Source: Blasia pusilla
Taxonomy: Eukaryota > Marchantiophyta > Marchantiopsida > Blasiales
DNA: 64,000 bases
Direction of reading: 5' to 3'
Assembly (NCBI GenBank): GCA_050084515.1
Contig: CM114273.1
Location: forward strand, 39,742,001-39,806,000
A model generated the notes under the pieces. It was not told the origin of the DNA. It searched no databases and was given only the letters and a program-made list of their open reading frames with translations. The position numbers and the translations under genes were made by a program. Every line of letters begins with the position of its first letter. Within the stretch, counting starts at the first letter, position 1. This document shows, in pieces, positions 24,222 through 35,140 of the stretch.

Positions 24222-24912
24222 GGTCAAGAGTTTCAGTTTGATTGCAGAGCCGCTAACCTTGATGACCGAGGTGGATCAGGAGTGGCACTGGGGGGATGAG
24301 CACGAGAGAGCATTTCAGATGCTCAAAGACATATTCATGTTCGCGCCCATATTGAGGAGACCAATCAGGGGGTGTCCTTTCCAATTGCATACTCATTGGA
24401 GCATGTTGGCGCTTGGAGCCGTGCTCACCCAACATGACGATGATGGTAGGGAGTGGTGGCTTACGCTAGTCACTTGAACAACCCTGCAGACTCGAAGTAT
24501 AGCTTGTATGAGGGTCAGTGCTTGGTTGCGGTGTGGGATGTCGCACATTTCAGGTGTTATCTTTTTCGAAACCCCTTTACCATCATTACTGATCATCAGC
24601 CACTTAAGTGGTTGATGGACTGCGATAAGCTTATAGGGAAGCTTGCGAGGTGGGCTCTTTTGTGGCAGGAGTATGACTTCCAGGTGGTACATAGACCTGG
24701 GACGCTCAACCAGGATGCATATGGTTTGAGTAGTAATCCATGCCCGAGTCAGTGAGATGCGATTGGAGCTCGTTGGCATGGTGAGAGTGATGAGGAGTTG
24801 GTGCTAGGATGGCATGTGTCAGCCTATTTGGGCTTGTTGGCTGTGGAGAGCCAGATTGTTGAGACTTCGATGGCGAGGTCTGATGGAGAGTCCTTAGATC
24901 CAAAGGCCAGTT
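24222..24912 (+). pseudogene. RNase H of element A, tandem copy 2
   Basis: A second copy of the same region, starting within FQFDCRAANL (compare 23392-23420) and running through LTLMTEVDQEWHWGDE, LALGAVLTQHDDDG, FTIITDHQPLKWLMD and VHRPGTLNQDAYGLS. It ends at 24912 where element B begins. The duplication is direct, about 830 bp in period, and must have arisen within the element or between two copies. Confidence 0.75.
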
Positions 24913-25425
24913 GTCACGTCTTTTAGGATAGATCGGTGAGATCTAATAGAGCGCCTTCATGAGTGGTGGAGGACACGCCCAGTAGGTTGAGGGTGACCTG
25001 CTGAGGCCCTTGGAAACCTGAGATAGTAGGTTTTCCCTTCGTTTCGGCTCATTTGGAGCCATATTGAGGAACTTACTATTTTAGGTAAGTACCATTTTGA
25101 GTATATGATCGACTTTCTATTTTTGTTAAGTGGCCCTTGACCTCCTATATCAGGTCAAGAGCCAAGGAGGTGACTTGGGAGAATAGGCTACCATGGAGAG
25201 AGCTTGGGAGAGTGGAGGGGTATACCTCAAGGAGAGAGAGCTTGAGAGCTCATTCTCTTTTTGTTGAACCTCTTGGCATGAGGCGGCGGAGCTATGGTAC
25301 CTTGCCTTGTGAGTGTAATCCAAGCCTCTCATTAGGAGAATGGGTTTGGTTTGACATGAGAGAGAGTGCACACCTTTGAGAGTTATGGTGTGAGATGGTG
25401 TAGAGAGAGATTGGATCTTACTTTA
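24913..25425 (+). repeat. Left LTR-like part of element B
   Basis: Matches positions 14065-14578 of the solo unit and stops at CTTACTTTA, after which CAAAGAGAGAATGAG begins. The remaining 127 bp of the unit are found instead at B's 3' end (29879-30006). Confidence 0.8.
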
Positions 25426-27160
25426 CAAAGAGAGAATGAGAGAATGAGAGAGTGAGTGAGAGAGTGAGAGAGCTTCATAGGGGAGCTCGCTGGTCACTCG
25501 CTGTTTTTGCAGGTTGGGGACCGTGTTCCCCGTTCAGCGGCTCATGGGAGTGCTCACCGGAGCAAGGGCTGCTTTCATTATTCTTTGCATTTGCCGATTT
25601 TTCGTGGGGAAGAGTGGCGCGCGGAAGCGCTGCCCAATTTCTGATAGGGATTGAGTATGGGGGCGGGTTGCCCCATGCTGGTGCTCTTGGGAGCACCATG
25701 TAGCTTGCTGATTTGTATTTTTACAGATGTTACATTTTCGTTGGGAGAAATCAGCACGGGAGCGCTGCCAAATTTTGTGTAGGAGAAAGAGACATTCGGC
25801 TTTACAAAAGTCCCCATCAGTTTTTACTGAAATGTCTGATTCTAAATATTTTTTGATGCTGGCGTAGATCGTGAAGCTGTGTGCACGTTGTGCAACAAAC
25901 AATGCACAATTTGGAGTTGCGAGCAAAAAGTTATGGTCAATCTTGTAAAGTTGCCATTGCTAGGCGATTTTTAGGGTTAAATTGTGCAAACCCTAAATCA
26001 GCCGCCACATCGGCGGTGGCCGTCGCCATCATAGTCACCGTCAACGGTCGAAGGTCAACCTTCACCGTCATCGGTCGGCCGTCACCATCAGCGGTCAACC
26101 GTCACTATCAACGGTCCACCGTCCATTGTCCACCCTTTGGGTGCCATTGCCGCCATTACGGAGTGGAGGGTCTTCCACGACGTTCGTTGATTCCTTGACT
26201 TGCGTCGCCACCACGTACTTTGTTTTGGCGGCCACCGTCATCGCAGTTTCTGCATCAACCAGTGATGGCAGATGACCTCCGGTTATGGTGTTTGAGTTTT
26301 GATTTCATGCTGCTATGTTGTGATTGGTAGCCGCTCGGCGACGATCGAGTATCGTGTCGTGACGCCCGTAGCCGAAACGCGCCGCCGATTTCCGCGCCGT
26401 GCCGCTCGTGGCCGCACTGCACCGTCTCGATCGCGAAGCCGCACTGTCATTGTGGAGCAGAGTGTGGGTTTATTGTTGATTGAGGAGGGTATGCCGCCGA
26501 GTGCCGCATCCCACCATCGAGGGCCGTGCCATTCGTAGCCGTTCCGTGCCGCCTGCAACGCCGCACCGTTCCGCTAGGACCGCACTGTCTATCGAAGAGT
26601 TTTGAGCAGCGTCAGTACGGGAGGAGAATGACTTGCTGATTGGAGGAGTTGTCTCCACGATCGAGTTGGGGTCGAGATTTGCAGTTGCTGAGGAGCGACA
26701 TCGACATGTGTTCAGGTTATCCATTCCGGTCCTTTACCCTACACGTGTGAGGGATTCTAGGATTTTGGTAGTTTATTTGGGGATATTGGGTGTGTGGATG
26801 CTGAGAGCATCATTTATGTATGTGGTTTAGGGGACATAGACTTGTGTGGGATGTCCGGAGTTGAGGATAGGTTGTCGATGAGATGATAGCCTGGTCGATT
26901 TGCCGCACCACGCCGCGTGTTGCCGCACGTTACACGTCTCGGGGAGAGAGAGTGTAGATCGAGTGCCGCATGTTTGGGATGAGTGATTGAGGGATTCCTC
27001 ACGCGGTTCAGAGTGATCGGGTGAGAGGGGCACGAGGGTCGTCACGGAGTCCGTTCGGGACTTTGAGAGGCAAGGTGGTGAACCCGAGAGTAGCTCTAGA
27101 GGTTTTACGCGGAGTGGCGCGAGGTTTCGAGGGTCTCCACGTGAGGGACCAGCTCGACCT
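25426..27160 (+). other. Element B 5' leader
   Basis: Starts with a purine-rich GAGAATGAGAGA repeat, then 25480-25900 that has no counterpart in A's leader, then 26310-27160 that is homologous to A 16960-17824. Triplet-rich GTC/GCC sequence at 26000-26200 causes spurious ORFs. Confidence 0.55.
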
Positions 27161-28155
27161 CAATCTGTGTCATCGTCAGACGAGGGGGAGGGTGTAGAGG
27201 AATTTGTGAGCATATGGAGTTTCAGAGGGTCATGGATAGGATCTTGGCTGGTCTGGATTTTGCTAGGTGTTATATTGATGACATCGTAGTCTTTAGCGCC
27301 ACGGTTGAGGAGCATGAGCAACATCTAGAGGAGGTGTTTTGACGATTGCAATTACATGGGCTGAAGCTACATCCAGGCAAGTGCAAGTTCTTCTACGACC
27401 AGATTGAGTACTTGGGTCATACGATATACCGGGGGCCTTGGTGTTCAAAGCAGGCGAAGGTAGAGGCTATCTCACGCATTCCACGCCCTCTGAGATGTGA
27501 GCGTGTTCGCGCATTCATGGGATTGGCGAACTTCTATTGGCGATACGTCAAGGGATTCACTTCGATTGCGAAGTCGCTGACCTTGCTGACCAAGGTGGAT
27601 CACGAGTGGCACTGGGGGGATGAGCAAGAGCGAGCATTTTGATTGCTCAGGACAAAGTTGACGTCCGCACCCATCTTGGAGGAGACCGATCGGGGCGTCC
27701 TTTCGATTGCACACAGATTGGAGCATGTTGGGGCTTGGAGCGGTGCTCACCCAACATGATGATGAGGGTAGAGAGTTTGTGGTGGCTTACGCTAGCCGCT
27801 TTCGAACAACGCTGCAGAGGCGTAATCTGGCTCGTATGAGGGTGAGTGCTTGGTCTGCGGTGTGGGCTGTCGCACATTTCAGGTGGTACTTATTCGGCAA
27901 CCCCTTTACCATCATCACTGATAATCAACCACTGAAGTGGTTGATGGAGTCCGACAAGCTTACAGGGAAGCTTGCGAGATGGGCTCTGTTGTTGCAGGAG
28001 TATGATTTTCAGGTGGTACATAGACCTGGGACGCTCAACCAAGATGCAGATGGGTTGAGTCGTAACCTATGCCCAGTCGAGATGCGATCGAGAGCTCGAT
28101 GGCATGGAGAGAGTGATGAGGAGTCGGTGCCAGGATGGCACGCGTCAGCCTATTA
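27161..28155 (+). pseudogene. Gag start fused to RT C-terminal part and RNase H of element B
   Basis: After MSSSDEGEGV the sequence passes directly to the RT block before CYIDDIVVFS (YIDD at 27271-27282), then EHLEEVF with a TGA where A has CGA, KFFYDQIEYLGHTIY, and AFMGLANFYWRYVKGF. A frame change lies between 27642 and 27707. RNase H (27707 on) has HTDWSMLGLGAVLTQHDDEG, FTIITDNQPLKWLMESDK and VHRPGTLNQDADGLSRN, and is the best preserved of the three copies in the window. Confidence 0.8.
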
Positions 28156-28159
28156 AGGC

Positions 28160-29698
28160 ATGTTGGCTATGGAGAGCCAGAGTGTGGAGACTTTGATGGC
28201 GAGGTCTAGTGGAAAGTCCTTGGATCCCGAGGCCAATGAGGACATGACAAGTGGCCGAGATATTCATGATGATGGAGTAGTCTTAGAGTACCTTCGTACT
28301 GGCAGCCTTGCCAGCACCATGGATGCTAGAGAGAGGGATCGGATCCTACAGCCGGCCAGACGGTTCCGTTGGGAGGGGACACATGTTTTGAGGGTTTGGG
28401 AGGATGGCAGAGTACGCGTAGTGCCGCATCCTTCGCAGAGAGCACGACTAGTGCAACATGCCCACGAGGAGTAGGGTCACTTTGGGGTGAAGCGGACGCA
28501 TAGCTTGCTCCAGATTCAATATTGGTGGCGAGGCATGCAGACTGACGTTCAGCAGTTTGTTGCCAGGTGCATGGAGTGTGATCGGGTCCGAGCATCGTTC
28601 AATGCTCCGACTCCACATTTGCATCCATTACCGATCATGGGCTTAGGGTATAGATGGAGTTTGGATTTTGCAGGACCTTTGCCCTTGACGGAGCGTCACA
28701 GTCGTTATGTGTTGGTGATGGTCGAGCACTTCTCGAAGTGGATCGAGTTGGTTGCATTGCCTGACAAAGCGAGTGAGGGAGTAGATTATGCCTTCCTTGA
28801 CAGAGTGCTGAGTCATTATGGCGCACCGGCTGAGGTGTTGACACACCAGGGTACCGAGTTTCACGGTGAGTTCCAGGCCTTGTGTGATCAGGCGCTGATC
28901 GACCACCGCATGACTTCGCGAGATCATCCTGAGGCGGATGGATTAGCGGAGAGAGTTGTGCAGACGGTGAAGAGGGGTTTACGCAAGTATGGCTTGAAGA
29001 AAGGTCACCTAGGAGATTGGGACATCCAGTTGCCATGGTTGGCGATGGGATCTGATTTCATGCGAGCATCCTTAGCGTCTTTTTCACCGTACTTGCTACT
29101 TTATGGCCGAGAGCCAGATTTACCTGCGGCCATTCATCGAGATGCTGGTGAGGTGCTGAACCTTGATGACCCAGATGTATGGGTGCGAGCATGTTCTAAG
29201 AGGGCTGAGTTATTTCGGAGAGTGATGCCCATGGCGTTCGAGAACTTGGCGATTGCACAGGATCGGGATACGTTGAGGTATGCGACTATTCGAGGTGGTG
29301 GTTATCGACCAACTATCCGGAGGTTTCATCAGGGAGATTATGTCTACTTGCAGCAGACGGCACCGACGACGTTGGATGTGACTGCAGGGCGCACTATCCT
29401 GAGAGTGTGTGACGTTTCGCCATCCGGTGTTCTCTTGCTGGAGGGACGCGATGGTATGGTATGGAAGGACCATGTGCGTAATTGTGCACCATGTCACCTT
29501 CCTAACATTGATGGTACAGTGGATCCGACCTTAGCAGTAGTTCCTGCAGGCTTGCGTTGTGTGTTGTGTGGTTCTGCCCGTGGTGCGGCCACGATGCTAG
29601 TCTGTGATGGGTGTTCGAGAGGATGGCATATGGCATGTTTGACGCCACCTCTCACTAGGGTTCCTCAGGGACAATGGATGTGTCCCAGATGTACATAG
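28160..29698 (+). CDS. Integrase of element B with C-terminal PHD finger (near-intact)
   Basis: One frame with a single TAG at 28472-28474. A spacer is followed by the H2C2 zinc-binding domain (GHFGVKRTH... CMEC, about 28475-28595), then the rve core: first Asp in WSLDFAGPLP (Asp 28664), a block VLTHQGTEFHGEF where the second catalytic Asp of TDxGxEF is His, and the Glu in ADGLAERVVQTVK. After an extended C-terminal domain the last 47 residues (29558-29695) form a C4HC3 PHD finger: CVLC, CDGC, GWH, MAC, CPRC. No chromodomain is seen. PHD fingers commonly read histone H3 tails, so a targeting role is inferred. The Asp-to-His change predicts loss of strand-transfer activity in this copy. Confidence 0.85.
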
Positions 29699-30006
29699 AG
29701 AAGGTAGTTCTACATTCCGACTTGTGTCTGAGACATGGATGACAAGCAGGCGACTAACAATGGGGCCACATGAGCACCCGGCCTTCTTGCTCTTAGCGTC
29801 CGAGAGATGTATGTCATGGTAGGTAGGGATAGATGGCTATCTGGAGTTAGAGGGACCTAACCACCAGCTAGGGGGGCGATTGGAGATATTTTGGTTCTTC
29901 TTGTCTCGTTGTTTGGATGCCATGAGTTAGCATGGGATTGTGCGTGTTTGTGTGTGTGTTCGGTGACAGCGATATATGTTGTGTAGCGATGTGTATGCGC
30001 ACGACA
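29699..30006 (+). repeat. Element B 3' untranslated region, polypurine tract and right LTR-like part
   Basis: Non-coding to 29869, then AGGGGGG (29870-29876), a good polypurine tract for plus-strand priming. Three bases later 29879-30006 matches 14578-14705 of the solo unit (128 bp each) and ends CACGACA. The 514-bp left part expected at the start of a normal 3' LTR is absent. Confidence 0.75.
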
Positions 30007-30008
30007 GC

Positions 30009-30674
30009 TGTCACATCCTTTAGGATAGATCGGTGAGATCTAGTAGAGCTTCTTCAAGAGTAGTGGAGGACATGCCTAGGAGGTCAAGGATGACCTGCTG
30101 AGGCCCCGGAAAACCTGCTCTCTCAAGTTTCCCGGGGCCTCAGTAGGTCATCCTCGACCCTTCATTTTGGCTCATTTGGAGCCATATTGAGGAACTTACT
30201 ATTTTAGGTACGTACCATTTTGAGTATCTGATCAACTTTCTATTTTTGTTAAGTGGCCCTTGACCTCCTACATCAGGTCAAGAGCCAAGGAGGTGACTTG
30301 GGAGAATAGGTTATCATGGAGAGAGCTTGGGAGAGGGAAGGGGTATATATCCCAAGGAGAGAGAGCTTGAGAGTTCATTCTCTTTTTGTTGAACCTCTTG
30401 GCATGAGGCAGCGGAGCTATGGTCCCTTGCCTTATGAGTATAACCCCAGCCTCTCATTAGGAGAGTGGGTTTGGTTTGACACTAGAGAGAGTGCACACCT
30501 TTGAGAGCTATGGTGTGAGATTGTGTAGAGAGAGATTAGATCTTACTTTATTGGAGATATTTTGATACTTCTTGTCTCGTTGTCTGGATGCCATGAGTCA
30601 GCATGGGATGGTGCGTGTTTGTGTGTCTGTTCGGTGACAGCAATGTATGTTGTGTAGTAATGTGTATGCGCACG
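30009..30674 (+). mobile_element. LTR-like unit adjacent to element B, with inverted duplication
   Basis: Third full-length copy of the unit, beginning TGTCACATCC two bases after B's GACA end and ending GCGCACGA with the last CA lost. It is longer than the others because of a near-perfect inverted duplication at 30082-30159 (35-bp arms, 8-bp spacer). It may belong to B as its displaced 3' LTR or be a separate insertion. A further partial copy of the unit's middle (TTTGCTTTGACATTGAGAGA) follows at 30678-30760. Confidence 0.75.
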
Positions 30675-30760
30675 AGAGTTTGCTTTGACATTGAGAGAGA
30701 CATATGAGAGTGCATATATTTGAGAGCTATGGTGTTGAGAAAGATTGGATCTTGATTGAG

Positions 30761-31168
30761 TTGATCTAGAGAGAATGTGTCTTTAAATAGTGCCCTTAAA
30801 TAAACAATGAATCAAATTTTCTAAAAGTGAACTTAATATAAATTGACTTCAAGCAAAAAAAGGTCTGCTAGCAAAATCTTGTAATAGTCCACGCCTAACT
30901 CAATGTCACACATGGACAAGAATGCATCAAATGGAAGGATCTTGAGTTTTAATTGTGGATGTGTGGGCTTAAGGTCTTTAATGTAAGTCAGGTTGAAAAT
31001 GTGGACGGGTAAGTTTAGAACTCTAAATGGAATTTGAGTGGATTATGGAAAAAAAAACTCTTATCAACACAAAGTATGCCCATACAAGGAATCTACCACA
31101 TACAAGTAAGTAAGCAAAAGTCGCAAGTAGAAAAATCTAAGACTTCACTTCAAATTTGAGTCACATCT
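30761..31168. other. no gene recognised
   Basis: AT-rich spacer between gypsy debris and the CT microsatellite. Confidence 0.5.
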
Positions 31169-31169
31169 A

Positions 31170-31255
<86 letters not shown>
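31169..31255. repeat. (CT)n microsatellite, about 85 bp
   Basis: Almost pure CT run that directly abuts the 5' end of the non-LTR element at 31256. Confidence 0.9.
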
Positions 31256-31259
<4 letters not shown>

Positions 31260-33600
31260 GATCAGATCATTCATTGGTCTGGACAGAGTTGCAGCAAAGG
31301 CTAAAATGCTCGACCAAACCAGTGAAGAGGGTGATCAAGAAATGGAGTATAGAGGACTTCCAAGATGAGGGCAACAAGAAGGTGTACATTGGCAAGCTGG
31401 AAGAAAATCTCTTGGCATTTGACACTTTCATTGAATCTACCGTCAAGACCTTTGGGTTCACAAGAACAAATGTGGACATGGTGCTAGCATGGTGGGAGCG
31501 TGGAGTGACAGATGCCGCCGAGATTGCTATCGGCAGGAAATTGATAATATGCGGCAGAGCCGTCAAATGGTGGTCCTTGGAACTCAAGGCAACCATTGCC
31601 AAACGAAGGGAAGCGTATGTCACAAGTGCCAAAGCCAAGGACGATGCATCCTTGTGGGCAGAGTATATGGCCCTACGCAAGGAAACCCGTCTTCTCGTGC
31701 ACATGCACAAGAAGAAAATGAACCAAGCCACATACTCATCCATCAATGAGAATTTCACTGAGAATCAGAAAAAGTTCTGGATGGAAGTGTAGAAATTGAG
31801 CAAGGCTAGGGACAAAAACGACGTAAAGGCCTTGAAGAGAAAAGACGGTGGAATGGTGACCACAGCTAAACAGATCCGACATGCGTTGAAAGGCCATTAC
31901 AAGGAGTTAGGCACGAAGCCCGCTCGGACATCCCTTGAAGAGCAGAACTTCGAGAGGGTGGTGGAGGATTTTGTTAAGATACAACGGGAGAAGGCAGATG
32001 ATGAGGTTGAGCTAGGCAACCCATATAATGATTGGTTCTCCCTGGCTGAGGTGGGAGCAGCGATCAAAGAACTTGTGAACCACAAAGCATGCGGTGGTGA
32101 TGAGCTTGTGAATGAGTTGTTGAAGTATGGCGATGCTGCTATGGCTCGTTCTCTAGTGAGTCTCTTCAACCTGGTCTGGCGGGCAGAAGATGTTCCAGAA
32201 CACAAGGAGTAGAGTTCTGGTGAATGGCCAAAAGAGTGGGACATTCGACATCAAGCAAGGAGTGGCTCAAGGATGCCCGCTCTCCCCCACCCTCTTCAAC
32301 ATTTTCGTGAATTCCCTATTGGAAGAAATGGAGGATAGTGGACTAGGCATACGGGTGGGCAACAACTCTATTGTTGCCCTCATGTTTGCTGATGACTTTG
32401 GTGGCCTCGAGGAAACAGGATAGAAACTCCAAGAGATAATCTCCCTGACCAAAATCTGGTGTGACATGTGGGGCATGGAGGCAAATGTATTGAAGTGCGG
32501 TGTGATGATTTTCAATGGCAAGGAGGAGGACCAAGACCAACAGTGGTACTGGGGTGACCAAGAGATCCCGCGTGTGGCTACCTACACCTATCTGGGCATA
32601 GAATTCTCGGAAGATTGCATGTGGGATGCACACATCAAGAAGACTACTGAGAAAGGCCACAAGAAGGTGAACGGTCTGTCCAGATTCCTACAGTGTCGGG
32701 ACATCACATCAGAAGTAAAGCGTTGTGTCATTTTGCATACCATTCGTCCCGGGGCAACAGTGTGGGATGCCAACACCAAACAAAGGGATAGGCTAGAAGC
32801 TGTGCAGCTGAAGGCGTTTCGGGGTATAATGTCAACTTCATCACGAACAGCCCGCGTTGGTGTGAGATCAGAACTAGGTGTGGAACCCTTGGAGGATAGA
32901 CATGACATCGCCAAGTTGAAGTGGCGGAGGCAGCTGGATACAATGGACTCCCATCGTTATCCTAAAGAGGTGATGGGGAAAACCTGGACCCAAAGAAGAC
33001 CCGTAAAACGGGCCAAATCTTGGACGAAAAAGGTTCAAGAGATTGTGCAAGCATCCAAGCTCCCAGCAGGGCCTGAATTGTGGGAGCAAGATGAGAAAGC
33101 ATTCGTGGATACCATAACCAAAGCAGTGGGCAAACGCTCACAGCAGAACAGCATGGAGGAAGCCATGAAAATGTCTGACCTCTCTCTTTTGATGGTATAT
33201 CCCGAGAGGGCAGAACTGAAGAACTATTTGCGGGGAACCCCTTGCTTGGGAACCCGGCTCAAGTTCAAGTTCAGGACAGGGGCAATCCCCTTGAACCATA
33301 AGAAAAGCAAGATGGGAACACAACTAAACTCTTGCGCCTTGTGTGACGATGGGGACGAAACCTCTAGTCATTACTTGGTCTCCTGCGCAAAATTCACAAC
33401 ACACAGAGCAAGAGCATATGCTGATATTGCTAAGCTGGTGGCACCAGAATTGTTCAACACATTCAGTAGCCTTGATTCATTGCCCAAAGCTGCTGCACTG
33501 GTAAGTAACGTCTATTGGGGATCCCAATCAGGTAAAGTAGATTGTGTGGTGAAGAGTTTCTTGGTTGACACTTGGAAGCTCCGCACAAACACGTTGTTTG
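31256..33600 (+). mobile_element. Non-LTR retrotransposon, 5'-truncated, RT internally deleted
   Basis: Reading frames at 31274-31792 and 31796-32212 are in one frame broken by a TAG; they cover the region upstream of RT and the first RT block (VNHKACGGDELVNELLKYGD). At 32212 the sequence jumps into RVLVNGQKSG, GVAQGCPLSPTLFNIFVNSL and ALMFADD (the catalytic ADD box, near 32390), so RT blocks between, including the first catalytic Asp, are missing. The frame from 32466 runs 427 codons through the thumb and a C-terminal Cys/His cluster (CALCDDGDE...H...C). No apurinic-type endonuclease remains. The 3' end lies somewhere after 33600; no poly(A) tail was recognised. Confidence 0.8.
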
Positions 33601-35140
33601 GTCAGCACTCACACTATATGAGAGTGTCTCCCTCCTCTCATATGGTACCTTCTTCAATTGCTTCTCTCTCTACACCCATCCCAGTCTCAAGCACCGTCCA
33701 ACCAGGGCGCGGGGTCTATGGTCGCAAGGCTACGACAGGGACTACTTAATGAGTACAGTCTCTCTCAGAAACTGGAATGTGTCATCCTTGTTCAGGTGAA
33801 CCTTGGACACCCTTGATTAGTTCAAGGCCGAGTAGTGGTTGACTGTGTAGTGCCAATGCAACTTGGATACACATTTTTCCCGTATGGAAAAATAGGATTG
33901 TAATGTTTTGGTACAAAGAAAAACTACATTGATTAGGAACGAAACGTGATTGGGCAAGTCAAGCTACTAAACTGTTCCAAAATGTGGCAGTTTTGAAGAA
34001 ATAAATCGTCGTCCAGAGATGCTCTACGCAAACCAAAGTCACATCCTTCCCCTTTTGGCTGTCCTTTTGTTGCAAACCTCGGGGTGAAATCATGTCACGA
34101 AACTTCCCAGGTTGAATTATGCTCCACTATATTAGTGAAGACTTTGCATCATACAGAAAGAATTCATCGCTTTGTTCCAGCGGTCATAGGATAGAACAGA
34201 GACATGACCCACCAGTTGAAATAGACTTTCGAAATATTAACATGCTGACTCTCTGTAATTCATGGAAGCCATTTCTTTACTTCCATCCGTTTCAAACCAC
34301 AAAGCCAACAGCTGCTTCACAAATCCCCAGCTTCCTGTTGCGCACCAAAGCTATATTACGCAGTCTTCCTATGTCAACTGGTCCTCCTGAATCCCATTGG
34401 CCACTAAATCAGATGTTTCATTCACTCATTGATTCATTCAATCAGCACTGTCTGGCTTCCAATTGCCAGTAATTAACAACTGGAAACGGATGCTGCTAAC
34501 GATCTCACTCGCAGAGGGCTCCCAACTTTGAGTAAGGACATAAATATAGATGGCAACTTTCCTAGTAACAACCTGCCTGCATTCGCCATTCCCTAGGCAT
34601 TTCAGCCAAGTCAAGATCAACAGAACACCTCTGAACGCTAAGGGAAATAGCATGACATTTCCAAAACCACTCTGGATACTGGTACAGTGGGAGCTCTCCA
34701 ATCTAAGGCCTTAGGCTTGACCCTTTGTCCTCCTGATGCAGGTTCTGATCAATTGTTCTTGAGGACCAATGGAAACTGCTCTGTAAATTATATGACACTT
34801 GCGAATCTGCTCGCAAGAAGATTCTGCTTGACGTGAACTGCTGGGTCAAACAAACAACTCTACTCGGGAATTTCGGACAGGCTACGGATTCTGGAATCTA
34901 TGCAGCACAATTTGGATTGTGCGAACTGAGTGGTACTCCTGGGCAGCACGTGAAGAAATAATGAAGATTGAACGTACACTTTTGTGCAGTACCCTCAGTA
35001 CTGTACTGATTTGCCACTTTGTGAAGACCCTGGGAGGTAATACGACTGGTTTTGAGATAACTGATAACCTTGCACCTCTACCAGTCTTGCATCCATTTTC
35101 CTAGGCATTACCGCTATGCCATGGTCCTTTATGTCAACAA
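33601..35140. other. no gene recognised
   Basis: Intergenic; the right part is presumably the 3' UTR of TRAPPC2 on -. ORFs are short and show no known motif. Confidence 0.4.

Larger units (their letters stand above)
16257..24912 (+). mobile_element. Element A: Ty3/gypsy retrotransposon with embedded DNA methyltransferase (degenerate)
   Basis: Order of domains on +: LTR-like left part (16257-16713), leader (16714-17824), gag, protease, C5 cytosine methyltransferase, reverse transcriptase, RNase H, then a second tandem RNase H. It stops at 24912, where element B's TGTCAC end begins; no integrase or 3' end of A follows B, so A is 3'-truncated. The leader from about 16960 to 17860 is clearly homologous to B's 26310-27200. 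The coding part is interrupted by many stops, several frame changes and an inverted 645-bp unit at 18245. It cannot make a full polyprotein as it stands. Confidence 0.8.
24913..30006 (+). mobile_element. Element B: deletion derivative of the same gypsy family (RT end, RNase H, integrase-PHD)
   Basis: Left end TGTCACGTC (24913), left LTR-like part to 25425, leader to about 27160, then the first gag codons (MSSSDE) fused at about 27205-27220 to the middle of RT. Gag, protease, methyltransferase and the RT N-terminus, about 5 kb in A, are missing. RT end, RNase H, integrase and PHD finger follow, then a G-rich tract (29870-29876) and a 128-bp right LTR-like part ending GACA at 30006. No target duplication was found around 24913/30006. 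Confidence 0.75.
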
